A stretch of DNA of 64,000 bases, taken from NCBI GenBank assembly GCA_002682825.1, contig NOKP01000014.1:755559-819558 (forward strand), read 5' to 3'. Shown in pieces: positions 40,486-50,935 of the stretch (positions are counted from its first letter, which is position 1; every line of letters starts with the position of its first letter). A program made the position numbers and the translations under genes. This stretch comes from Neonectria sp. B-13 (lineage: Eukaryota; Ascomycota; Sordariomycetes; Hypocreales; Nectriaceae). The notes beneath the pieces were generated by a model. That model saw only the letters and a program-made list of their open reading frames with translations. It had not been told where the DNA came from and ran no database searches.

Positions 40486-42536
40486 GAGGGTGAGCGGCCC
40501 ACCGGCTGGGACGCGGCCCTGGCGCGGTGGTGGTGCATTCGTTGGTTGCTCGGAGCGGTTGGCTCGCGGTCAGCGGCGGGTGTGACGTCGGTCGGGGTAT
40601 TGAGGTGGCTGTCGCCGGAGGAGGGCGATGACCCGGCTGAGGCGGGATACGATACGAGAGCGACAAGGGAAGTCGGTGGGCGGGTTCGATATCGGTCGAC
40701 CCAGCGAGAGGAGGCGGCTGGGGAGGATGGTGATGTGATGTTTTGGCGTTGTCGGAAGGCGGAGTCGGCGCTGGATGTGTGTGGGTGCTTGCGTGGATGG
40801 TGGAGGCTCTTGCAGGCCGCAACACGAGCACCAAGAGGCGAAGGCACAGGCAAATGCAAAGGCAGATGCAGATGCAAGCAACCTAACAGCAAACAAGAGA
40901 ATGAAGGAGGCTTGAGGTGCAGGTCGACAGGGTTCACGAAACGAGGGACCGGGATGATTGGAGGATCTGGCGTGTGGGAGGAGTAGGAAGAGTCGCGATG
41001 GAGCCGAGAAGCCTGTAGGGAGCCTGTAGGGAGCCTGCACTCTGGAAAGAGTCTGGAGAGAGCTGGAGAGGAGTCCGGATGGAGGGGTCGTCGTTGGTTG
41101 TGCCGCCAAAGTGGAGGGCTTCTGGTGGATGCGGACGTGGATGGAAACACTCTGTAGTTACGTACAGAATGTAAATCAAGGTGGTGGATGGAGGGCCCAG
41201 CGCTACGGGGTCGGGGGGCTTGAACCCAAAAGTGGTGGTGGTGAGCATTCACGGTCCAAGTGAGCGGGCAACCTCTTAGTGGATCGCCAGCTGCTGGGGA
41301 AAGGTCGTCCGGATATAATTAGGCTCTCCAGCCCTGTAAATCGCCTGTGGTTCAGCTCGCGTTTAAGGGATTAGGTGGCCCACCACCATCCCGTCCTGAC
41401 CTGAGTGAGACACTCCCTGGGTGTCACCGAACCAGCCACTGCGGGCGTTGGGCGCGGGGATGCTGCAGGGCGTAAACCTGAACGGGCAGCGTCTAGTTCA
41501 GGGATGGAGAACTGGAGGCTCTGTCTGGTCCGCATTCTGGGAGAACGACACTCGATAAGGCGGAGTACATGATGCCGTGTAAGCCAGGGAAAATGGGCGG
41601 ATTCGACCAGAAGAATAACAACGGATACGACGTTGTCTTCTTATCAGTACTATTGAACTACTGAAGCTTTGGGTACTTCGAGCTGTGGTTTGCCGTGTAC
41701 TAAGTCTACCACGTATCTAAACCACACCATGGTAGTACCCCTTTGGGCGTTATCTGGTAGAGATCGAGTCAAGGTGACGGGGCTTCAACCATTCACACTC
41801 CGCCTAAACAAACACAACCCAATCAGAAACTCGGCTTCTTCCATTCACAAATCCTTCCCTTCCAACATCATGCCATCGGGACCTTTACAAACCATGGTTA
41901 ACCCGGGATTTCTTCGCGAACCTGCTTCTTTTGACGGTTCCCAGGGTTCACACTGCCCCGATAAGATAAGCCGATAAGCAATCGCACAAGGGCCCCAGGC
42001 GGCAGCCACCACCTCCCGTGCCTCGGCGGCCGTGGGAATCGGCGCCCTCCGCGTCGCCGGGGCCGTCCACTCGTGGCCCCATCACAGCCGGCAACTGGCT
42101 GCCAATCTGCTTCTCGCATTCCCAATGCCTTCGGCTGCCGGCGCCTGGCTGTGTCGCCGCTGTCCGCCGTTCGCGCTGGGAGCTGTAGCGGTCTCAATCT
42201 GGCTGTTGGCTGCTACCCTCCCGTGCCTCCCTAGGAGCTGACGTTCCGCGGCTCCGTGTGCGAAGGTTATATAGAGCTTATCTTCGCCCACCTCCCCTCA
42301 TCATCTCGGCCTCCAACTCTCTCACAAACTCTGAAAAGCCTCTCCTCTTCAAGCCTTAGTCAAGCAAAAAGCAAACAACTTTGCTCCACATTGCTTGTGT
42401 CCTCGTTGACCTTTAATACCCTCGCGCTCATCTACTGTCCCGTTCTGCGTTTGATACCCCTCTACTTCTACCCCTCAAAACCCTCTCGATATCCATGTCC
42501 CAGGAACTCCCCGCCCGACCAAAGACTTCTTCCACC
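40486..42536. other. Divergent promoter region between rictor and uricase
   Basis: About 2 kb. The minus-strand side is a GC-rich leader with a long stop-free frame of low-complexity composition (His-, Pro- and Ser-rich), judged non-coding. The plus-strand side carries a GATA cluster, a TATATAG at 42268 and a CT-rich leader before the uricase start. Confidence 0.65.
41960..41978 (+). promoter_or_regulatory. Triple GATA-factor site upstream of uricase
   Basis: Three GATAAG motifs within 19 bases (starting at 41960, 41965 and 41973), about 560 bases before the uricase ATG. HGATAR clusters bind AreA/NIT2-type nitrogen regulators, which activate purine catabolism when preferred nitrogen is lacking. 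A near match to the purine activator UaY site (TCGG-N6-CCGA) lies at 42039-42052 with one mismatch (CCGC at the end). The functional link is inference. Confidence 0.55.
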
Positions 42537-43486
42537 ATGCCTTACGTCTCTGCAGCTCGCTATGGCAAGGACAATGTCCGCGTCTACAAGGTCCACCGCG
42601 ACACTGAGACCGGTGTCCAGACCGTCACTGAGATGACCGTCTGCTGTCTCCTTGAGGGCGAGATCGAAACGTCCTACACTGAGGCCGACAACAGCGTTGT
42701 CGTCGCCACCGACTCCATCAAGAACACCATCTACATCACTGCCAAGGAAAACCCTGTCACGCCTCCTGAGCTCTTTGCCTCCATCCTCGGCAACCACTTC
42801 ATCCAAAAGTACCCCCACATCCACGTTGCCAACGTCAAAGTCATCACTCATCGCTGGACCCGCATGAACATCGATGGCAAGCCTCATCCCCACAGCTTCA
42901 TCAAGGATAGCGACGAGGTCCGCAACGTTGAGGCTCGCATCAGCCGCAAGGATGGCATTACCATCACGAGCGCTATTGTTGGTCTGACTGTTCTCAAGAG
43001 TACCGGATCTGCCTTCTACGGCTTCGTTCGGGACGAGTACACTACTCTACCCGAGGTCACGGATCGTATCCTCTCGACCGATGTGGACGCCTCGTGGAAG
43101 TGGAAGACTTTTGAGAACGTTGAAGCTGTGCAGGCATCTGTGCCCAAATTTGACGAGACCTGGAAGACCGCCCGGGACATTACTCTCAAGCTCTTTGCCG
43201 AGGATGAGAGCGCCAGTGTCCAGAACACCATGTACAAGATGTGCGAGGAGATTCTCGCCGCGGTTCCTGATGTCGAAACCGTCATCTACGCCTTGCCCAA
43301 CAAGCACTACTTTGAGATTGGTAAGTCGGACAGCCCCGGACTCTCAACGTTGATAAACATACTGACTCTCTCATCTTAGACCTGAGCTGGCACAAGGGCA
43401 TTAAGAACACCGGCAAGGACGCTGAGGTCTATGCTCCCCAGTCCGGCCCCAATGGCCTCATCAAGTGCGAGGTCTCTCGCTCGTAG
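42537..43486 (+). CDS. uaZ: Urate oxidase (uricase)
   Basis: Oxidises uric acid to 5-hydroxyisourate in purine degradation, normally in peroxisomes. Two exons, 42537-43320 and 43380-43486, give 296 residues. Strong family identity includes AARYGKDNVRVYKV, the KNTIYITAKENPVTPPE segment with the catalytic Thr after the SIKNT turn, THRWTRMNIDGKPHPHSF and the terminal PNKHYFEI-DLSWHKG. The preferred start is the ATG at 42537 in a CACCATGCC context that matches the usual protein start; an upstream in-frame ATG at 42495 would add 14 residues. The protein ends CEVSRS, whereas fungal uricases normally end in an SKL-like peroxisomal signal; the last residue is Ser and the reading frame gives no PTS1. 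No R/K-L/V/I-X5-H/Q-L/A signal is seen at either N-terminus. The 59-nt intron has a GTAAGT donor. Confidence 0.95.
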
Positions 43487-43975
43487 ACGACTTGGCTTGA
43501 CTCTGGGATTGTATCATGAATTCGAGTACATACACTTTAGCGTTGGAATTAGGATAGTTGCAATGTAGCGGATGACCCGATGTAATGAGCTATGACAGAA
43601 TAAGACGGCATAAATACACTTCTACATAAATATTGAACGAGGTGCCTTTGAGCTGCCTGTGATCTACTTCTTACCTGTCTGTGAGGGCGTTCCTCTCAGG
43701 GGTCATGTAAGATCCAAAGCACCAACGGCTCTGGGAACTGATGATACTTACCAGCTCTTGGAACCAGCCATCTACAAAAATTTGCCATGCTATCCGATGC
43801 GCCATATTCAGACCGTGCTATGGGCTGTGCCCCAATGCTTTGAAAATTGTTGTTGCCATTTGCTTGTTTCCAGGTCATGAGAGATGCCCACAATATGGTA
43901 CAGATAGTACACGACTTCTCCAGTCCACCCACGCTATTCTACAACGCTGCTGTCGCCCTTTCGAGGGTTATTTGT
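43487..43975. other. Convergent intergenic region, uricase and uL13m 3' ends
   Basis: About 0.5 kb holding both 3' untranslated regions. AATAAG and TACATAAATA-like polyadenylation-type sequences occur near 43,600-43,632 on the plus strand. No gene seen. Confidence 0.7.
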
Positions 43976-44575
43976 TTATAATCTCTTCGTGTCTGTGGCG
44001 CGAATCTGCTCCACTGCCTTCTCCCAGCCCTCCTTGCCCACCACTTTGCCACCAAACCGTATCAAATTGTCCTTGTACGGGTGCGCCTCACCCTCGAAGG
44101 CCTTGAGGCGCGCCAATCGCTTGTCCCGCAATCGGTTCTTGGGCAGCATGCCGCTGACGGCCTTGCGCAGCACCTCGGAACCACCATGCTTCTCCATCAA
44201 CACGTCCATCGTGATAGTCTTGAGTTTACCGGGGCGGGTGGAATGTCGGTAGTAGGGTTTCTGCCACATCTTGCGACCGGTCGTGTGCAGTGCCGCGCAG
44301 TTGGTAACCACCACATAGTCGCCGCAGTCGGTCGAGGGATCGAAGATGGGCTTGTGCTTACCCATCAGGATAACGGCGATGCGTGACGCCAGGCGGCCGA
44401 GTGACGGTGGGGTTACTCCGGGCTGGGACGAGAGGGTCTGATGGGGGGTTGAGGCGGAGACTGAGTGCCATACCCGTGAGTAGGCGAGCTTGGTCTGTGA
44501 AATTGGTTAGGACCTGATGCGGGCGAAGCATTCGGGGGACGAGGCGTGACCAACCAGACCAAGGGTTTGAGACAT
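43976..44575 (-). CDS. mrpl23: Mitochondrial large-subunit ribosomal protein uL13m (Mrpl23)
   Basis: Component of the mitochondrial 54S ribosomal subunit. Two exons, 44575-44555 and 44494-43976, give 179 residues, slightly longer than the yeast protein. The L13 core is clear: LGRLASRIAVILMGKHKPIF, the CGDYVVVTNC segment, and the GMLPKNRLRDKRLARLKAFEG signature near residues 135-155. The first exon encodes only MSQTLGL; the MSQT-LAYSRVWH opening is typical of fungal members. Its donor is GTTGGT, weaker than others in the window; an earlier G/GTCTGG donor gives the wrong phase. A Ser/Pro/Gln-rich loop (about 17-35) replaces the tight joint of yeast Mrpl23. It diverges from ccs1, with 321 bases between the start codons. 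Confidence 0.93.
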
Positions 44576-44896
44576 CTTGACAACTTCTAGGAGGGTCAAT
44601 TCCTCATGAAGATCACCACCAATTGATTCGGTCAGCAGCGGGACCCAGTTGCTGGTATAGTGTCGTCGTTGAGGCTACGCGGACCGTATCACAAGATCGC
44701 CAACCCAAGAACGCTCCATGAAAGTTTGATGCCAGGTCCAATTGCTGACTCAGGTTGAAACTTGGTCACGTGGTTGCATCGTTCCCGAAGTCGGTGGTGG
44801 GCCCACTCCGCGGGGATTGCGTTACTACAAGTCCCGGCGGCATCAACGGCTGTGGATTTCAAAGCACGACACACCAAGCTCACAACATCACCAAAA
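44576..44896. promoter_or_regulatory. Shared divergent promoter of mrpl23 and ccs1
   Basis: A 321-base region between divergent start codons, both genes for mitochondrial or redox proteins. It must contain both promoters and leaders; no individual site is assigned. Confidence 0.5.
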
Positions 44897-46055
44897 ATGG
44901 CGCCCAAGATCACTCCTCCCCGTGCTTTGGCAGCGGCTTCCCTCTGTTTGATAGCTGGCTACTCGGCTTACCGCTACGGATATTCGCGTCGCAATTCCAA
45001 GGACATTCCGCCTGCCCCAGGTTAGTGGTCGCACGGCCTCTCTCTCTTACACCGGATGCACTGGTCTAACTAGTCTAAGCAGCCTCGGGCAAGAAGACGG
45101 TTGATAACTCGTTTGAGGTGCGCCCACGTCTCACCACGGATGAGTCAACGCTTTGAGAAGGGGACGAAGAGAGTAGAGAGTTCATGAAAACCAGGGATAC
45201 TAATGAAACGCTGCGAAAACAGACCCTTTTTGCCGTTCCGTTGTCATGTGACGGCTGCATCAAGTCGGTTTCAGACTCGCTGTACAAGATCGGCGGCATC
45301 AACAAGGTCGAAGGCAACCTGAAGGACCAACTGATATCTGTCGAGGGCACAGGCAAGTATTGGCTGAGTGTCGACAAGATNNNNNNNNNNNNNNNNNNNN
45401 NNNNNNNNNNNNNNNNNNNNNNNNNNNNNNNNNNNNNNNNNNNNNNNNNNNNNNNNNNNNNNNNNNNNNNNNNNNNNNNNCGGAGAGTTGAGATGGTCAC
45501 TGAAGAGCTTTCATTGGGACTAACTTACGATGCTTGCTAGGCGCTGCCGTCAGCATTCTCGAGAGCTTTGCTGACAATGCGGAAACCAAACCTGAGGAGC
45601 CTATTCGAGAGGTGAGGGGTCTGGCAAGGATGGTTCAAGTTAGCTCGGGACGAACGCTGGTCGACCTGACGATCCGCGGAGTCGCCCCAGGAACATACCG
45701 CGCCTCGATTCGTGAGTATGGTGACTTGAAGGAGGGAGCACGATCTACAGGTCCCGTTTGGTCAGGAGGTGAGAATGAAACTCGCGGTTTCCTGGGCGTG
45801 GTTGAAGTGGGCAAGGACGGGCGGGGATCTGCCTTTGTCAACCATCCCTTCCAGATCTGGGAAGTCATTGGACACGCACTGGTCCTGACGCGACAGGAAG
45901 AGGGCACCGAACCACTGGCCAACGACGTTGATACCGTCGTTGGTGTCGTCGCGCGGAGTGCTGGCATGTGGGACAATGACAAGACGGTGTGCTCTTGCAC
46001 GGGTAAGACGCTCTGGGATGAGCGTCGGGACAACGTCAAGAAGGGAATGCTGTGA
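44897..46055 (+). CDS. ccs1: Copper chaperone for superoxide dismutase 1, interrupted by an assembly gap
   Basis: Delivers copper to and oxidises the disulfide of Cu/Zn-SOD. Readable exons: 44897-45020, 45083-45117, 45223-45352 and 45541-46055; at least one middle exon is lost in the 100-N gap at 45381-45480. Domain I keeps the Atx1-like copper site CDGC in FAVPLSCDGCIKSVSDSLYK. Domain II is SOD-like (VDLTIRGVAPGTYRASI, FQIWEVIGHALVLT) without the catalytic His set. Domain III has the CSC motif in VCSCTGKTLWDERRD. The splice from exon 1 to exon 2 is in phase and no ATG lies in exon 2, so the protein appears to begin with a hydrophobic segment (ALAAASLCLIAGYSAY) and a basic stretch, unusual for Ccs1. 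The donor after exon 3 is GC-type (G/GCAAGT). Introns have ACTAAT and ACTAAC branch sites. Exact length is unknown because of the gap. Confidence 0.9.
45381..45480. other. Assembly gap (100 N) inside ccs1
   Basis: A placeholder-size gap that removes the end of domain I and the linker to domain II of Ccs1. True length unknown. Confidence 0.98.
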
Positions 46056-49000
46056 TGGAAACAATATTGCTAGTCGTAGCCGCTGGACTGGTTCGACTTG
46101 ACCCCCTCAGACCTGGATACTACGAGGATACTAGGGGAAGGATAGCATCCAGTGGAATTAAGGTTATCGAAGTCATCGCATGATCGATCCATGGCATCAA
46201 GCCAGTTGTCCAGTCTCTTCGTCCCCGCAAGCGCCTCAACCGGATTTGAAACCGGGACCAGAGCCCGAAACAATGGCAGGTGAAGCATCTGGGATTCTCA
46301 AGCAGGGCTCACGGGTAGATATGGTGCGATATCTCAGGTTTAAGGTCAGATCTCGACAGGGTCAGGGGCGAGAATCGTTCGACACACGGCCAGGCGATGG
46401 GCAGTTGTTCCGTCATCTCACACTTAGGCTCTTCGCCGTGCCGCCGATGCTCGGGAGAGCCCCATGTTCTGGAGAAGGCGATTCGAATTCAGGGCATAAT
46501 CCCCGGATGGAAAATCCCCGACTAGGTAAGGAAGGTAGCGAAGGAGATGAAGCCGTTTCCAGGCTGTAGCGATGGACATGGTGCGATTGTCGGCGTCCAG
46601 TGCCGGATGAACGGTGGATACCGCTATGCTACGGATATGCGGCTCATCATCTGCCGGACGAGCACGAAACGCACAGGTCTATGCGTAGAAATGCCAGATG
46701 GGAACCTGCGAGATACTATAGCATGTAGTCCAGACAATGACCGATGTAGAATGGCACGCTTGCCCAAAACAAAGGGCTTGACGTAGGTGTTGGACTTGCA
46801 GCGTAACATGGAAAGTGGGCATATGAGGCAGACGGACTGCAAGGACGTAACTGATTGGGAGATTCGGGGGAAACTCCACACTCTGAAGACCGGAAGAGGC
46901 CGGATAGTGGTGACAGGATGAGACGGGTTGAGACTTGAGTGGCGGGTTGGGAGACTGGGATAGGGACAGGAGGTGGACTGGTTTGGGGTAAGTTAGAGAT
47001 CAGCGCGTGGACTATGGATGGGATGAATGGGTTATGGGTCACAGTGAGCGCCAGTACCTGCGACGGGTGGTACGAAGTACAGCATGGCTGTATTGGAAAA
47101 TTGCTGTTTGTGGTGCAGATGGGAGCGAGAAGTCTCCAAGGCAACGTGGGAAGTATTGCACGTGAAATCGCACGCTTCGTAGCATCGACGGGATGTTCAA
47201 GGTGATGTGTCACATTTCGCATCCAAACTGAGGTTAACAGTCCGTTTACTTGGGAATACGTAGACACAAGTCTCTTCATTGTCACTCAACGGAAATGCCT
47301 TTTCTTGTTTTGGTGATCTTTCTTTTCTTCCTTTTGTTTTCATGCCAATCATGCATCTCACCGTTGTGTCTCGAATGCAACACTCGCGATATGAGAGTCT
47401 CGTTGCCGCATTGATGACCCCTGGCCCCTCGATCTCGGCCCGGTAACACCCCGTCGGACAAAACGTGTCAGTCACACTGATCCAGAACCTCCGACGATCA
47501 GGGGTCTATCTCGCCAGGGGGGGGTTTGGTTGCCAGAGACACGACCCGAGAGAGGCCGCGAGAGAAAGCTCGCCGAAGGGCCGAATCTGGTAGCCAAGAA
47601 ACACGGGCCCAGCTGAGCATTTTATGGTCGTGGCCCGGTGGCCGCTGCATGTGGTGTGGCTGGTGCAGCAGATCGACGCGTGCTGAAGTGGACGCATTAG
47701 TGCATGGAGTGGCCGGCAGACGCACGGAGGGATAGGCCAGGAAGCGCTGGAGGTGAGGCAGATGCCACTGAGGCAGTGATATCATGGGCGGAAGGATTCA
47801 GGGTTTCAACGTGATGGGACCCAACAGCGAGGTTCTGTTTCTGTTCGCTGTGGTCCTGTCAAGGCTGTCATCCGGTCTTGTCAACTTGGGTCCTCATCTC
47901 GCCAACATCCAACAAGATGAACATGCCGGGTTTTTCCTCTAGTCCCGTCCACCGACAGCTCGGCACCGAGGGCCAAGACGACCGGATGCTATTTCGAGGT
48001 TTAAATTTGGCATTATTGGTGATTGAAAGGCATGAGCAGGGGCTAATGGAGGCGAAGAGCTCCACTAGGGTCCAGCGAGCATACATCATCACCGCTGGTG
48101 GTGGACTGTTGGTTCACCGCCGTCACCTGTTGGTAGACAACGGCTGCAGAACCACTCAAGCGGGTACATGGCTACCCGTGCCCTTGGGTCGGAGTCCGTA
48201 GAGGGAGGCACTGATGCTCGATGTCGATGAGAGGCAGAGACGATCCGGCTAACCTGCTTGTAGGGCCATGCAGAGTCCATCAATCCGTCACCCAATCTGC
48301 TCACGGTCAGCTGTGAGAGGGCGCTTACACCATCGATGGACCAACCCAACAGCGCCCTCGCACCAACGTCATTCGACACCAGAGGCCTGGCATCGTTGGC
48401 TGCAGGGCCCAGCAAGCCTTCTCCGCCACGAGGGCTGCCAGGTCGGCCAATGAGCTAGGGCCCAGCTGATCGAAGGTGTCGAAGGAGGGCATTCGATCTC
48501 CCCTAGCCTGAACCGTAGCAGGTCCGGCAGGGTGTTGGAAGCCACCGCTAGTCCTTCGAGATAGGCGCCGCGGGTGGACAAGGGCCACTCCAGGATGCTG
48601 GGATGTCCCCGGGGGCTGCCCAATCAGCAGCGGGGCGTGCAGGGCTTCAGGGACCTGTAACACTCGGTGCCCCAGGCCTCGGAAGGAGACGATGGCGACG
48701 TGGGACATGCACTCTGAGCGAGCGAGGAGCCAGCATCACACCGTTCGATTTCGGGGAAGCATCTGACGAGGCTCAAAGTGAAGGTGGTTCGATGGGTGAC
48801 GGTTGAGGAGGGGGAGGGGGAAGAAGAAGGGTAAACCAGATGTCCGACGGAGGGGACTATCACATCATATCACTGGGGGCGGGCTCTCAGATAGACGAGT
48901 CGGAGTGCATTGACGTGTGAAAGTGAAAGCATCTGCATCCGTATCACTGATCAGGATGAATGGATATGACTGACGGCGACAACTCACGGGCAAGGGCCAA

Positions 49001-50935
49001 GGAGGGACATCTCGCACATGCTGGAGTACCCGGTGCACTGGAAGCACTGGTGAATCCATCGTCTTTCCTTTCTTTTGCTTTAAGGCTGGCGGCTCCTGTT
49101 CTCCATCAAACGTACCTGGTGCAGCGGCAGAGAGAGCCATGTCCCTGTCCAAACCCGCTCAGACATGCCGATACATCGGGCTGCCGTCGATCAGGACGAA
49201 CGGCTTTGCATGTCAAACCCTCCGCAAACCCAACGGAGGAGTAGACGGACGTTGGTAGAGACAGGCTGGAGACTAGCTACGCAGGCTAATACCGTACGTA
49301 CATGTGCTGTACCAAGTACGAAACCGTCCAAGTGGAGGACACAGAAGCCGGCCTACAGAGACACTCGAGAGACCGAAAACGGCAACCCCTGCTGCGCATC
49401 CCCCTGACCCGTCAACGCGGCCATGCCTCCAGAACCTCCTTTCACGCCTCATCATGGATGCGCCTCTCTCGTGGTGTCCAACCCCCTGTGTGTGATCCAG
49501 GTGTGATGCCCAGCGTTAGCGGCACCTGGGTTCGCTGGATCGTTAGCGCCCTGGGAGAGAAACTTGGAAGAAAAGAGCCCCCAGCATGCGGTGATTGATA
49601 TACCTCCGCCCCCCAGCCCAGGCCCGTGGGATTGGGCGATTCCCACCATCTCTCCTTCTCTAGGCGCTGAGCTCCCGTCGCCTTGTCCACTCACTGCCTC
49701 GAGCGCCGAATCGCATCGCCCGCCCTGCTGCACAAAGGCTCGTCCCGTCACCAGACCATTGGGCCTTGGCCACACTTGCTTGCCCGTCTAATAATCGTCT
49801 AATAATCGTCTCTCGCTTTCTCACGACTCGCGTCTCTTGGCTTTGGCTCATTGAGCTGTATCTGGCTAGGGGCCCTGCCGGTAGCTTGCGTTGACTTGCA
49901 TCGCATCGTCGTCGAAGGGGGAGAAAACGGCCCATCTCACTTACACCGAACCTTCAGCGTCGACTGGACTCTTTTGGATATAATACTCGCATCGGCCGGC
50001 CCGTTTGTTTCGCTCGTTATCAGAACTCGGTCTTTCGTTTTGCAGGCACGAATCGACAAGACATTTTGAAGTATCTACTCTCTTCTTCGGGCATCATTCC
50101 TCCATCCCTTTCCTGGGGACGATTTATACTCACAACGCACCACAACCTCCTTCGCGGCAGCAACTCCACATATCAAAAACACCGGAACCGAAAGAGATGA
50201 ATTGAGAGACAATACAACTCCTTGTCTAGGATTCTCCAATAGCTGCAAGACAGTTCAGGTTCAATTTCCCCATCCGAATCCACATCCACCCGTTGCCACT
50301 GGAGCGTCCTCTCCACCCGAAGCTCTTCTTGGCTGCCCGTTGCCGCATTTTGCAGCGCCACTCATCAGGTCGCCAAGCCCAGCGCGACTCGGCCGCGAGC
50401 CAATTGCTTGCCCAAGGCGGGGGAAAAGCCACCTTTGGCCACCCAGCCCAGCCGTTTCGCTTCGCTGCACCGCACCGCACCCGCACCCGCACGGCCAGCA
50501 CCGCAACTGCCCTGTAACCTGCCACCTGCCACCTGCCCCTGGTAGTTTACCCACCCCCCAAGTCGTTACGGTCACGGCCGTACCTGCCCGCCATCTCAAA
50601 TAACAAGTCGGGGCAACCCTCACCCAGGATTCGACTCGCTCCTGCTCCTGCTCTACTCAACTGCTGCTTCTAAGCGCCCGAGCTACTGCCACCCCAACTA
50701 AGCCCACCCCACTTCACTCCCGCGCCCACTCCCACCCACACTTGGTCCCTCCGTCCCTCCGTCCCTCGCATCGTCTCGCTCTTCACTCCCGTCTTCTTCT
50801 TCTTCGTCCTACTTCATCTCCACACCCCCAGACCGACTTCCTCCCTTTGTCTTCATTCTCCATTCCGACAGATACTCTACCTGCGATTCCAACTCCTCCT
50901 TTTGCTGTGGCTTCCATTGCCCTGCAGCGACCACA
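46056..50935. other. Long intergenic region upstream of noxR
   Basis: About 4.9 kb. No open frame shows a domain; the longest (46716-47285, minus, 189 codons) is a Ser/Pro/Thr-rich translation with no splice context. From about 50,090 the plus strand becomes strongly C- and CT-rich with CCACC and CCGTCCCT repeats, consistent with a long noxR leader and promoter. Part of the region may be an upstream leader intron. Confidence 0.6.

Noticed and set aside
40482..41252. 256-codon open frame upstream of and touching the rictor start
   Set aside because: The composition is His/Pro/Ser/Arg low complexity, frames are open on both strands, and it is better explained as a GC-rich leader.
46716..47285. 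189-codon minus-strand frame upstream of noxR
   Set aside because: No codon bias, no domain, and the composition is that of translated non-coding DNA.
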